64,000 bases of DNA from Gymnothorax reevesii. Lineage: Eukaryota > Chordata > Actinopteri > Anguilliformes > Muraenidae. Each line of letters opens with the position of its first letter. Position 1 is the stretch's first letter. Where the stretch lies: the NCBI GenBank assembly GCA_029721435.1, contig CM056580.1:74735367-74799366 (forward strand), given 5' to 3'. The position numbers and the translations under genes were made by a program. The notes under the pieces are model-generated. The model was given only the letters and a program-made list of their open reading frames with translations. It had not been told where the DNA came from and searched no databases. Below, in pieces: positions 53,520 to 64,000 of the stretch.

Positions 53520-53690
53520 ATGCCTCATTGCTTGCTTTATGGAAGCAACAATCACTCAGGACGAAATAAGGTTGTCAAGTTCTTTAACTTTCCAAAAGGA
53601 ACTGATACGCAAATGGCTGGTAAACATTGGCAGGGACGGATGTGCCTCCACCTCCCAAGTGATATTGCTACTATTCCTTGTCTGCCGAAA
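53520..53690 (+). pseudogene. THAP zinc-finger remnant
   Basis: From ATG at 53520 the frame reads MPHCLLYGSNN and continues to KVVKFFNFPK, the start and the FPK core of a THAP (C2CH) DNA-binding domain. Beyond 'ccaaaagga' (about 53592) the expected continuation, ELIRKWLVNIGRDGC, is in a different frame, so there is a one-step frameshift. The second zinc Cys is replaced (YGS rather than YGC). No later C..H pair is clear. THAP domains are found in host regulators and in P-element-type transposases; with the second THAP pair at 61-62 kb, a transposon origin is likely. Confidence 0.62.
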
Positions 53691-54896
53691 AGTGGTGTTG
53701 GTTGCACATCGATCACTTTTTTTTTTCTCCCCCCCCCCCCAGCAAAATGTCATAACGATAGTGAGTGCCAAGCCATGCCTGAATGACAATCAATCAATTT
53801 TTTATTTTTTTCCCGAACAATTAAGACCGAGCCTATATGTAGCCTGTTATAATTAAGAGATGATCATGACAAAAAAGATTTATTTACGTTTACGCTTTGA
53901 TTCGAGACTGCAAGGGTGGAAATCTTAAAGGTGACCTATTATGCTATTTTTTGCAAGTTTATATTTTGGTCTTTGACTCCCCTAGAGAGTACCCCTGATC
54001 ACGCAAAGTAAAAATAGGGTTGTTTTTTCGCTCATACTGCCATCCTCAAAAAAACCTATTTGTAGTCCATAGTAGTCTCTGCCTGAAACGCCTCATTGGG
54101 GTGGTTCTTCTGCTATGGCCCCCACTCCTCGTGTGCCCACTGTCTTCTGACTGGCCAGCTCTGTGGAGGGCGGATCTAGGTGGGACGAGGCAGCAGAACG
54201 CAGTTTTCCTGGTCCGGCTCTTCAGAATGAAACTGACGCATCTCCTGAAGGAATTGACGGGCATATCTAACACAGTACATGTGTATAGATCTAATGAAAT
54301 TAACTAGTTCTAATAAACGCAACGGCGAAAGTGGAGGACGCTGTACGAAAGACTGGCAGCTCAAGCACAAATTTGCGATCAGCTACAGTTTGCTACGGCA
54401 ACAGTTGGTGAGTACAGTAGTTATTCTACTCTGTAGCTAGGATGCAGGGAAAGCTAGAGTCCACCCATATAGACACATTTGTAGAACGGGTTGACATGCC
54501 CAAGTGTAGACCGGAGACGGTAGAAATCCAGTGGGTCTGAGTTTAGAGGGAAACATGGACAATGAGGAGCAGCTAAAAGTGGACCAACAGCTTATGGACT
54601 GCTTTGGTGTGTGTATTAGGACCTGCTGGTTCGTGTGCATAGCTGTGGTGTCTTGTTAACATGGAGAAACGAACAGGTTCCACGCTGGTATATGACGGAG
54701 GGGCAAAAACTCCAGGCTAAATGCCCTTTTCGGAAATTGCCCATGGTAATGGTTTACTCATTGCGCCGGAATGACCAGCTTTCTTGCGGAAAATGGGTGT
54801 GTTATGGAAAGTGTGCGAGAGATAGATAGAGCTAGATAACTGCTTCCCAACTCGGCGGACACATACAGCACCTCTTCGGTTAGCTTCAATTGTAAT

Positions 54897-55040
54897 GGCT
54901 ACAATCGGGCAACGTTATGATGAAACTGTCACATTGATGCTTACCGAAGTAACACAAGCATACCGATCAGAATTGCTGCATATAAGTTAACCAGGAGCAT
55001 TTTTTATTAGCGGAGCACGCAAACTAATATGCAGTAGCTG
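54897..55040. repeat. Direct repeat, copy 1 (inside 2.8-kb element)
   Basis: It starts GGCTACAATCGGGCAACGTT and ends at GCAGTAGCTG. The second copy, 560 bp downstream, is about 90 percent alike by eye. Confidence 0.85.
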
Positions 55041-55044
55041 ATAA

Positions 55045-55107
55045 GCCATGACTATGAATGTAATCTGTCACGCGAAAAATTTGTTTCGTGTCCGATGTGA
55101 AAGCAGC
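55045..55107. mobile_element. Fragment of the 116-bp MITE seen at 6471
   Basis: 'tgaatgtaatctgtc', 'gcgaaaaatttgtttcg' and 'gatgtgaaagcagc' match the right part of the MITE at 6523-6586, with TTTA on the right. The left inverted end is absent. It sits directly after direct-repeat copy 1 and is missing after copy 2, so it arrived or was lost after that duplication. Confidence 0.75.
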
Positions 55108-55456
55108 TTTATGGATGGTATGCGACAGCGAGCTTGGTTATCTTATGAACATAATAGAGTTTTTGCAGACCGTAAGTTCTATTAGCGTGGACAAGTTGCT
55201 TATGTGGAGCTAGCAAATCGATCACTTCTAGAGGAAAGAATTACCTATTAAATGTCTGCCTTTTACGGCTTTTTATTTGCCCCAACAATTTCTAAAGGGG
55301 GATTAAATTATGTCAAGGTAGTGCTTAGAAATCATTTGTAAACCGGTAGTGCTTCTGCATTTCGCATTGCTTTCATGGTAGCACCAGAGAGCTTGCTCAA
55401 ACATTTGTGAAGTATCCAGCTGATACCGGTCAAGTGAAGCGATCACTAACTATAGT

Positions 55457-55600
55457 GGCTACAATCGGGCAACGTTACGATGAATCTGGCACGTTGATGC
55501 TTACCGAAGTAACACAAGCATAACGATCAGATTTACTGCATATAAGTTAACCAGGAGCATTTTTAATTAGCACAACACGCAAATTAACATGCAGTAGCTG
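55457..55600. repeat. Direct repeat, copy 2 (inside 2.8-kb element)
   Basis: It matches 54897-55040 from GGCTACAATCGGGCAACGTT to GCAGTAGCTG with small differences. Non-coding. Confidence 0.85.
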
Positions 55601-56715
55601 GTAACCAAGCGGTCATGACCACAGAGACAAACCCTTGCAATACAGGTTTTTCAGACAGCAAGTTCTGTTACTGTGAACAGTTGTAGCAACCATCCAAATG
55701 AAAAAGAAGTATTAAAAGTTAGCTTCACATGAGGTTAATGTTCACACACCTTCTGTAGAATTTCCCCTGATATCACTCTTGCATATTTAGGACACAAACA
55801 TTAGCAACAGTAACTTTGCTATATTAGCCACAATGCTGCAGCCACAATCAACTGGCTATCGCGTCAGGTTGGCTTATGCAGTAAAAGCAACTTACAGCTT
55901 CTGTGTCTGTGAGTCATGGACAGTCGCGACCGATACAGGCTTTATCTTCAGATATTATACAATGCCTGCGATTGAGGCCAGTTGTTAGTGCTAACTATCG
56001 CTAGGGGTCCTGCTAGCCACCCGTAACACGTTAGCTTCACTTACATTATTTGCTGTTATATGGTTACTTACAGCTTGTGGCTCCAAGCGCTTGATCAATA
56101 AAGCTGCTTCAGGTTTGAGAAGCAGCTGAAATGCTTATCCTGTGTCGTTATCCTTTATTGACAAAGCTGTCTTTGGTGAAATGCTGAGCACAATCAGCTA
56201 ACGTTCCCTTTGGCTGTGGCTGTTTGCTGCCAGCAAACAAAAAAAGCTACCCACTGATTTCTGGTGACATCCTCTTTTGGGAGAGAAATAAGTGTTTTTC
56301 TTCATGTCCAAAAGTAATCGGACAAGCAGCTTTGAGGGAGATACTGACAAAACTGCACCTCAAATGATCTGCGGTGGTTCTTTTGTATTTCCAAAAGTGT
56401 CGGCGCTACTAAGGCATAGTATGGTCTGCTAGAATAGTTTTCGGTGTGGGCAGGTCCAGTGCCGTGATTGGCTCTGGCTAGGTCTGTACTAATTGGATGG
56501 CGCAACCTGACGTCAGGTTTTGCCCAGATCTCGCGTAGATCTCGGGAGGAGCTGTTCAGAGAGGAAATGAAGTACACAAAATCACGTTCTTGGATTATGG
56601 CAAAACCCCTGTATCTTATGTTTAGAAACTTTTCAGAGGTTGAGTATGGACAAGTAATATTATAACATTACTAATATGTATTAAAAGAAGGATCAGCATA
56701 ATAGGTCCCCTTTAA

Positions 56716-57057
56716 TAATTAATTAGAAAAAATCTCAACTCTCTCGGTAATTCCGTGAATCATTTTGACCTTTTGTTTATTGGATTATGAAATAAGACTA
56801 AAAATAGAATTAAAAAGTATGCATTTAAAGCAGCATTATGTAGTATTCACCGAATTCGCTCCCGATGTCTCCCTACAGTTGATAAAAGGTATTGTCTGTA
56901 ACAACTGTCATAAAATCTGTCTACACATGCATTTGTTGACAAGCCATCTACACCTGCAAACTTTCTTAAGCAAGACGTGTAATGTGCAATCCGATCAACC
57001 ATGTCTTCAGACCAGGTAAGGGAGACTTAAAAATTGGTCTAACTCCTGTAGATGGCG
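56716..57057. other. AT-rich non-coding DNA
   Basis: No gene. 'aaagcagcattatgtagt' at 56828 resembles the start of another DNA element whose possible other end is 'aataatgctgaaag' at 58253; the match is too short to call. Confidence 0.35.
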
Positions 57058-57335
57058 AAGTCCACACTACAACTATAATGACAATGATAATGGCAAACCA
57101 CATTGTTGAGGTCACTTTCAGAGCGATAGAAAAACTGATCAATCAAAATCCGCCGGAATTTACAGGGGTTCGCGTTCATTCAACATGGCAGATGACATCG
57201 CAGAGAAAAAAGGGCTCTGATACAGCTGGAACGCACATCATCAATGTTTACACAACGATATTTGTTCATCAGTGTTGATGCTCAGATCGATATGTTATGG
57301 TTATCATTATAGTTATCTTTCTCAGTGTAGACGGC
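57058..57335. mobile_element. Palindromic MITE, ~280 bp
   Basis: The left end GTCCACACTACAACTATAAT and the right end (57300-57333) ATTATAGTTATC...GTGTAGAC are inverted over roughly 35 bp. The GTCCACAC.../...GTGTAGAC ends are typical of a widespread fish palindromic MITE. No coding. Confidence 0.7.
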
Positions 57336-58749
57336 CCTTTACAGCATTTTATGCATGCAATTTGAATGTCAGGAACGAAACCTAGCACAAAAACAAAAAA
57401 AAAGGGAGAGTATATGTCATCTAACAGTATAGCGCTTTAGTTTTTGCTAGTAATACTGTGATGGAATGCTTTTAGTTTAGCAATGTTTGCCAGCTAGCGA
57501 TAACGTGACAACTAGCTTGCATGTCAGATACCAGCTAGCTAGATAAATCGTTGTGGACAATTATTTGACCGAGCGTAAACGGGGTACTAGATGATTTCAA
57601 TGACACAGCCTGACACAAAGCAAGTTCAAACGCACTAGAACTTGACCTAGAATGAAGGATTAAGCTAACAATTGGTATGTCCTTGATTAAAAGTAACAAT
57701 GCCAGGTCGCCATCGGTCAGACACACAGACATGTATAGGTAGACTGGACGCCTTACGGTGGAATCCCAGTCGACTTGACGTCCGACGTCGGCGGCCATCT
57801 TGCCGCAGTCGACCCCGCGATTCACTCCAGACTCCCGGGTAATAGTCCAACGTGCTGACCACATCGCCAAAGAGCCATGCTCGTTGGCATATGCTACTGC
57901 AGAAGTTTCAGTTTCCGCGAACGCTCTGTTATAAACGTGTACCTTTTTGCCAGGAATTTTATCCGTAATTTTACAATAAGTTTACAACAGAGTTCCATCC
58001 ATGTTAAGTGTAACCCACGGTTCAATGTGCGCAGGACTGCACTTACAGTTAAAATAACAAGGAGACAATGCGTTAATGTAACTGTTAAATTATGTCAGTT
58101 AATAACCGTTTCAGAAAGCCGAACTTCATTTTGTTGCTCTGTTCAAATGCGTATGAGCATGGTGCAAACCATTGACATAATAATACATATTTCTATGAGC
58201 TGCCTTACAGGCATAGCTTGGGAATGACAAACATTACAGGGAACTCCAAGGCAATAATGCTGAAAGATCCACACCTTCTGCTGAGAGTTGATGGATTTAA
58301 AAGCCACTCTGTCATACTAACGTTAACTGTGGAAAATCCTTTTTAAGTGATATGATTTGGCCATGACTTTACTACGTTAGCTAGCTTCCATGTGTCCAGA
58401 CTGCATTTTCACATTTTTGGGATGTTGGCTAGCTAGCAAGCTTGCTCAAAAGCAATCACCGGTACTGCAAACTAGCTAGTGGAGTTAGGGCAAAAACAAA
58501 TGACACTGCTTAATTATGACGATTATTTGCATATTTAACCATTCTCTAGTGTGAAAATAGTGGAACAATTTTTCCATAGTTAACGTTAGCAAGCTAGCTA
58601 GATAGCTACACAATCTACAGAGTAACATAGTTTAATAAGTGAACACACATTCGCAGCATAGCCACAGATTCTACGGTATCTTCGGAGTGGGTCAGTGTAA
58701 ACGTCATCGCCCCCACGGTACACTATATTGAGGGCTGACTACAATAAAC
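57336..58749. other. Non-coding DNA with a CpG-containing block
   Basis: 57760-57900 contains GACGTCCGACGTCGGCGG and a YY1-like GCGGCCATCTTGCC, the look of a small promoter, but no gene start follows on either strand that I recognise. GCTAGCTAG motifs recur at 57530-57545, 58380-58445 and 58590-58610. A CRE-like AACGTCATC lies at 58701. Confidence 0.4.
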
Positions 58750-59660
58750 AGTTACATTACCGCTCAGAACTTTGCGATCACTTGAAAATTTCATTGTTTT
58801 CCAAAGAAAAATAAATTTTCATGCATTCCACAAACATTTTTTTTCCATTTCACAAACATTTTTTTCCATTTCACAAACAATTAAAATTAATCAGATGATT
58901 TTCAAAGAATTATCTACATTTTTGCATCGTGGCCTATTATCAGCGATTGTCAGTCCTCTGTATCAATCTCCTGGTATGGCTGCTAATCCAAGTTAAGCAT
59001 TTTATAAGGCTAATTGATTATTAGAAAACCCTTCTGCAAATGTGTTGCACAGCTGAAAACCGTTCAACTAATTAGGGAGCATGGCGTTCTTGAGGTTGAT
59101 TTAGTACCAGAAGCATCAGCAATTGTTAGTTTGTTTACAGGCTCAAAATGGCCATAAAGAAAGAACTTCCTTTAGAGACCCGTCCGTCTATTGTTGTACT
59201 TAGGAAAGAAGGCTATTCAATGTGAGAAATCGAAAACTTAAAATCTCTTACTATGCTGTCAACTACTCCCTTCAGAGAGCAGCACAAACTGGCACTAACA
59301 AGGACAAAAAAAGGAATGGGAGGCCCCGATGCACAACTCTGCAAGAAGACCAATATCTGAGAGCGTGTAGTTTAACACAAAGATGCCTCTCTGGTTGTGA
59401 ACTAGCTGCTGCGCTAAATAGTTACCGTCAAACACCAGTTTCAGTATCAACAGTGAAGGTGTTTTTTTTTTTTTTTATGAAGGAAAAGATTGAAGTACAT
59501 ATTGATCATTTTCCATTCAAATCATTATTTCTAACTCAGACAATGTCAGCATATTCTGTTCATTTGCTATATTTCCTATTCAGGCTAATTTTATGAGTGT
59601 TTTCATGGAAAACAAGAACATTTCCAAGTGATCCCAAACGTTTGAGCAGTACTGTATGTC
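58750..59660 (+). pseudogene. Internally deleted Tc1/mariner, family D
   Basis: The left end (58757-58805, containing TGCGATCACTTG and TTGTTTTCCA) is the inverted counterpart of the right end (59600-59655, TGGAAAACAAGA then CCAAGTGATCCC). Inside, 59160-59458 encodes the N-terminal, DNA-binding part of a Tc1 transposase (segments QKGT-like QTGTNKDKKRNGRPR, then LAAALNSYRQTPVSVSTVK). A poly-T at 59461-59475 follows, and the whole catalytic half is missing. A stop at 59222-59224 and frame changes break the N-terminal part too. Non-autonomous. Confidence 0.8.
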
Positions 59661-61137
59661 CAGCGTAAAACATTTGGACATAAGCGTTTATTGCACAAAA
59701 GGTTTATTGCCTGTTGTGGTTTTCATTCAGACATATTTTCAGATTATGAGATTCCCCCATCCCAAAGCAATTGGAGAGAGACAGATTCTTCAGACAATTA
59801 GGCTTTATTGTGGCATGTTGATTAATATAAAGCTCAGTTCTTTTTGCGCAAGAAGAACTCACATGCCTTTCACACCCAGTTTTTATACCTTCATCACAGG
59901 AAAATCTTCCAAATATGGTCTTTCCGCTTTCTTGCCTTCTCATTCTCATACTGCAACAGGACAGGCAAACCAAAACACTGCCAATTAACCTTGAGAACTT
60001 CAAAAGCAAAGATAAGGATGCTCATCACTACGGAGGACTGGAAAATTACAGTCAAGAGAGGAAAAATACAGCCAGATGAACAGGATACAAGTAGATACAC
60101 AAATGATTCAATTGATTATGTTTTCAGTAACAACTTATGATTTTAGTGAACAAATATAGATCAAAGCTACAGAAATCAAATGCATCACCTGATTATGTTT
60201 TCGAATGAACTTAACAGAAGCCTGCTTACTAATCAAAGCTACAGAAGCACACTGCTTATGTGTGTGTTAGCTGCTCATGCATGTGTGAATTGAATTGCTT
60301 GTATTTGTGTGTGTCTGTGTGAACTGCTTGTATGTATATGTGTCTGTGTGCATGTGTGTGGATGTGTCTGTGTGCACTGCTCGTGTGTGTGAACTGCTTG
60401 TATATGTGTGTGTTTTATGTGTGTGTGTCTGTGTGTGTATGTGCATGTGTACGTGTGCCTGTGCATGTGTCTGTGTGTTTGCACTGCTCATCCCCTCCGT
60501 ACACGTATGTGAACTACTTGCATATCTATGTGTGTGTTATGTGTTACTGCTGCTTACATAATATGGTTATTGATTGATTATTGATTATGGTTATTCAACA
60601 TGGGAATTCATCTACTGATGAATATGATGAGAAATATTGAAATAAAATCCTCAACAAGCCCTTGATATGTAGTTAAACAAATGGGCCTGCAGCGAGGCAG
60701 CGATAATTTCATTGGTCAATATGGAATCTGGCATTCTATTGCTTGGCTATTTTTGATTGCAATATACCGCAGGAAAAATAAGTGGTTGTCCGACGGGCAA
60801 CTGATCTTCCGTTTTTACTTGTCTGCGTGAAAAACTGATTGTCCCGGGCGCCCGGGTAACCGATTTGTTGTTCGCTGCCTTTAGTCTGAGTAAATTAGCA
60901 ATCAGAGGATTGATTAACTAATCAGGCAAATTAATAGGGGGTCATCACTTGTTTAACGGCGAGGATTGTGCCTTACCTACTTTACCTCTGACGGCACATC
61001 GCTGAATAGGGGTACTGTTATTAGATAGGTTCAAAAGCATAAGGTTTAATCTGCCTATTCATCATGACCTCAATCAGCTGACTCTCAATGAGTCAATAGC
61101 ATTGGCTATTGTCTGGTTGTTTACAAAGGGATATTTA
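59661..61137. other. Non-coding DNA, TG-rich in the middle
   Basis: 60290-60545 is a degenerate TGTGTG-rich tract with repeats of 'gtgaactgcttgtat'. The rest is AT-rich without exon. CCCGGGCGCCCGGG at 60843-60856 is a 14-bp perfect palindrome. Confidence 0.45.
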
Positions 61138-61492
61138 CCATAGATGCCGCATACAGGCTTATGTCAATGGAGCCGCCATCTTGTGTCGGGGGACTCCCTG
61201 CTCAGAGTAGTGGCGCGTCTATAGGTGACCAGCAGGAAAGATTACAGACAGACACGATGCCAGAGTTTTGTGCGGCATATAGTGCGGCATACAAACGAAC
61301 AGAACAATAAAACGAGAACTCGGAATAAAATTTCACGGGTGAGGAGTAATTTTTTACGACATTGTATCATTATTAAATTTTTGAATGTTAAGGGACAGCT
61401 CTGATCATGGTCTGTACAGTACAACATTAGCTATTGTAAGTTACCGCCCCGTCGGGGAAGGAGCATCGTATTCAGACTCAGCAATATCAGAA
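61138..61492. repeat. Fold-back element, left arm (~355 bp)
   Basis: It pairs with 62022-62390 in inverted orientation. Matched blocks, left strand reading: 'catagatgcc', 'tctataggtgaccagcagga', 'catacaaacga.c.gaacaataaaac', 'tgatcatggtc', 'ttaccgcccc' and 'ttcagactcagcaa'. The outer part has a YY1-type CCGCCATCTTG (61171-61181), 75 bp before a THAP-type ATG. Confidence 0.85.
61257..61338 (+). pseudogene. THAP first-exon remnant in left arm
   Basis: ATG at 61257 opens MPEFCAAY, the start of a THAP domain with its first zinc Cys. The second Cys position is altered and two in-frame stops follow. The exon-like end falls at TTTCACGG followed by GTGAGG, a good splice donor at the place where THAP genes usually have their first intron. 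Inference: captured or ancestral exon 1 of a THAP-bearing transposase gene. Confidence 0.62.
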
Positions 61493-62021
61493 CTTTTTTC
61501 GGATTCAGATTCAGCAGGAATTGCTGACTAAACACAGTAACACAGCATTAAATCAATATAACTGATAAATTTAATTATCGCTATTTTATGAATGTTACTT
61601 CAATAAACATTTTGAAAATGTTTATTTAACATGTCACCAAAGTTAGCGTTGCCCTTGGGGAAAAGAGCTCCATGTCCAACCTTCATTTTTTTTTACGGCT
61701 TTTCAGTGGGTGGAATTATTTCAAAAGGGCGCAAATGTAATTTGGAGGATTTTATTGTTAGAAGGGGGATTTAGGCTTTAATATAAAAAATTTATATAGT
61801 GAGTGCAAATGTATTGCATGCCCTAGCTAGCTACCTCGCTAACAACTCATTGTGTCATGAGTAATTAGTAATATGCCTACCCCCCCGGTATTTGCCATTA
61901 CCACGTATAGCAGAATTCGAAATTAAACTCTATTTTTTTTCCTCGACTGGATGTACGCTTTACGTTTTTACAGACCCGCATGGTCCACTTGTAACCCAAA
62001 CATAAAGTTAAGGTGAAAAAG
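61493..62021. other. Fold-back element, spacer between arms
   Basis: About 530 bp of AT-rich sequence with no open frame of note and no recognised repeat. Confidence 0.55.
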
Positions 62022-62390
62022 TTTTGCTGAGGCTGAATGCGGTGCTCCTTCTCCGTTGGGGCGGTAACTTAGGTTTGCTAACATTGTAATGTACGGACCA
62101 TGATCAGAGTAGTGACTTAACATTCAAGACTTTAATAACGATATAATGTCGTAAAAATGATTTCTCTCGTGAAATGTTATTCCAAGTTCTCTTGTTTTAT
62201 TGTTCCATTCGTTTGTACATCCATTTGCTGCACTAAAGTCTGGCATCTTGTTTGTCTGTAATTTTTCCTGCTGGTCACCTACAGACGCGCCGCTACTCTG
62301 AGCAGAGTCCCTCAGCACCAGATGACGGCTCTATTAATGTATCGCTCCAAGGAACAGGGGGCGCTTGAGGTGGCATCTATAGATCTATGG
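62022..62390. repeat. Fold-back element, right arm (~370 bp)
   Basis: Inverted counterpart of 61138-61492, diverged by small indels and substitutions. Outer end 'ggcatctatagatctatg'. The YY1-type motif of the left arm is mutated here. Confidence 0.85.
62167..62246 (-). pseudogene. THAP first-exon remnant in right arm
   Basis: On the minus strand from 62246: MPDFSAANGCTNE, then LGITFHE at the point where the other arm has its donor. Here the second zinc Cys is kept and the first is Ser, the reverse of the left arm. There is no stop within the exon. The splice donor is lost (GAGAGAAAT). Confidence 0.65.
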
Positions 62391-64000
62391 GTTGTTTACA
62401 TCAGCCATGGGTGATGCTACGTCATCATCACGTGTTATCTCGCATAGCACGAGAGGTCACTTTCATTGTTTTTGTTGTATTTAATTGTGCTGCATGAAAA
62501 ATGCCTCTTTTTATTGACTGAAACTATCAGCGATGATTTTATGGGTCAAAATGAGACCTTAATATGCCTATTTATGATTCATCAGGCTTTTATTTCATCC
62601 TGGAGATCTCAGAATTTTATTCCACTCTCAGAGATGAATGTTTTATTGTACTGTACAAATAATAAATTGTCAGCTCCAAGGCCATACATTCCAATGGGTG
62701 GTAATGTTAGCAGTACTGCTTTGAGTACTGAATAACGCCTTTAAATTTTGTCATCAGCAATATCGGCAGTTGGTCAGTGTGCAATAACATGATACAGGCT
62801 ACACTCTTGGTTTTTCATCATGTGTTGGCTATGTCTGGGGCTGTTAAAATCCACCACCATCTTCAGCCTTGTTGAATTCCAAGTAACCGTATAGATTTTT
62901 CACTCTCGATTAAATTAAAATGGCAGCGCAGCGTACTGCGTTTGGCCCTGCGGCAGAGCAGTTTTCCGGAGAGTTCACCGCACAGGTTGAAAGGGGAGTT
63001 CCTCTGAGGTGGATTGGATCTCTCCCCTCTCTGTTTCCTCCTCCCCCTGCCCTCCATTTTAGAGAAACCCGCGCAGCTCACAGGGCTACGCATAAAGGTC
63101 GCAACACATTACCGCTTACAGGTAAAAACACCCACAGGTCAAAGGTTAAGAGGGATCATTGAGCCCGGGGTGTGCATCTCTAGCAGAGCAGAGCGGAGCA
63201 GTGCATACACAAACACTGCACAGGCTCAGTGCAGGGTACGCTAAATTGGACGTGATGGGGAGGGGGGTGTTGCTTCTGGGTGGTAATGAATACTTTTGTG
63301 GACACTGAGAAGCTATTACAGCCATAGCTGGATATGCACTGCTGGACCAATTCAGGCTGTGTGATGTCGATGTCTTTAGATCTAGAGGGTGTCTGTGTGG
63401 TGAGTTCTTGGAATAAGAAAGAATGTCAATAATTTTTCTAATTAATGTAGCTTTGTTATAATTTAAGAAACAGTTTTCTTGGGCCTCTGCGCAGTGCTAT
63501 TTCTGATTTGTTTTGCTTGATGATGGAACATGGCAGAGTCCCCTCCCTTGTGAGAGCTGGGCTGTTAGTGCAAACCACCCTCTCTCCAAACTGCTGTGGG
63601 CGTTTGGGAGAAGAGAGGTGTCAGTTCTACGATGCCTGACCCAACACCCATCGCTCTCCAGGGCACTGCCATCCCCACAGCCCCACTGGAGTGGAAGGAC
63701 CCTTAATTTAATTTCTCAAAAGGATGGTATTCGGAGACAAATGCAGACTGTGCTACTGTACATTTTTCCAGTAAAAAGCTCCAGCAATGCAAATTTTATT
63801 CAAATGACAGGCAGGGATTGTTAAGCTTATTTTGTATGTTTTCATTGCATGTTTTTCCTCCAAAAAAAAAACCCTAAAAGAAAGGAATTAATGAAGAATC
63901 ATTTTAGCCCATAATTGCTATTCAGACAATTATGTACTTAGTTCCTTCGTACAAATGCATCCAGCATCATTGTTTGCCTCCCCCCCTCCCCAGTCTTTGT
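62391..64000. other. Non-coding DNA
   Basis: 62415-62440 has ACGTCATCATCACGTG, a CRE plus E-box-like cluster next to the fold-back element. 62920-63240 is GC-richer with short frames on both strands, none recognisable. No exon is supported to the end of the window. Confidence 0.42.

Larger units (their letters stand above)
53929..56711. mobile_element. 2.78-kb TTAA-flanked DNA transposon, non-coding
   Basis: The left end AGGTGACCTATTATGCT and right end AGCATAATAGGTCCCCT form a 17-bp inverted repeat with one mismatch. Both sides are flanked by TTAA (53925-53928 and 56712-56715), a clean target duplication. These ends are common in fish genomes as short elements; this copy is long. It has no transposase frame. 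It contains a direct repeat (54897-55040 and 55457-55600) and a fragment of another MITE at 55045. TTAA suggests piggyBac-type mobilisation. Confidence 0.75.

Noticed and set aside
56825..58265. A DNA transposon with AAAGCAGCATTAT ends
   Set aside because: Only about 9-12 bp pair and the flanks do not match; too little to support.

Overview
This is vertebrate, almost certainly ray-finned fish, nuclear DNA. It has no operons, no long open frames and no bacterial signals. Fish-type Tc1/mariner copies, tRNA-derived SINEs, TTAA-flanked MITEs and long GT/GA/TAA microsatellites account for most recognisable structure. The only host-gene segment I can support is one 99-bp exon at 31173-31271 (+). 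It encodes the core of a phosphatidylethanolamine-binding protein domain and fits PEBP4 best. Most of the window is therefore probably very large introns of a pebp4-like gene, although no second exon was found.

Layout. 1-9 kb: mostly unique AT-rich DNA with one 116-bp MITE and one end of a dispersed repeat. 9-15 kb: a transposon cluster with a decayed Tc1 (family A), a 63-bp tandem repeat that still reads as protein, a Tc1 on the minus strand only one frameshift from open (family C), a 5'-truncated Tc1 (family B) and a minus-strand SINE. 15-20 kb: unique DNA with microsatellites. 20-23 kb: dispersed repeats plus two tandem arrays (period about 330 bp and about 110-125 bp). 23-41 kb: mostly unique intronic DNA around the PEBP exon, with a deleted Tc1 (family E) and two copies of one MITE.

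41-51 kb: GT microsatellites, then a four-level transposon nest (42417-45970: Tc1-A, inside it a TTAA-flanked element, inside that Tc1-B, inside that a SINE). After it come a tRNA-like sequence, a second SINE copy, a 145-bp tandem array and a degenerate TG-rich array. 53-62 kb: THAP zinc-finger remnants, a 2.8-kb TTAA-flanked element, a palindromic MITE, an internally deleted Tc1 (family D) and a 1.25-kb fold-back element. Each arm of the fold-back carries a decayed THAP first exon pointing inward.

Nothing here looks like a functioning new system. The most informative observations are the nest, the fold-back THAP element, the 189-bp higher-order coding repeat and the isolated PEBP exon. Family assignments come from reading and remembered family features; no search was run. 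Letters A-E for Tc1 families are labels used only here.
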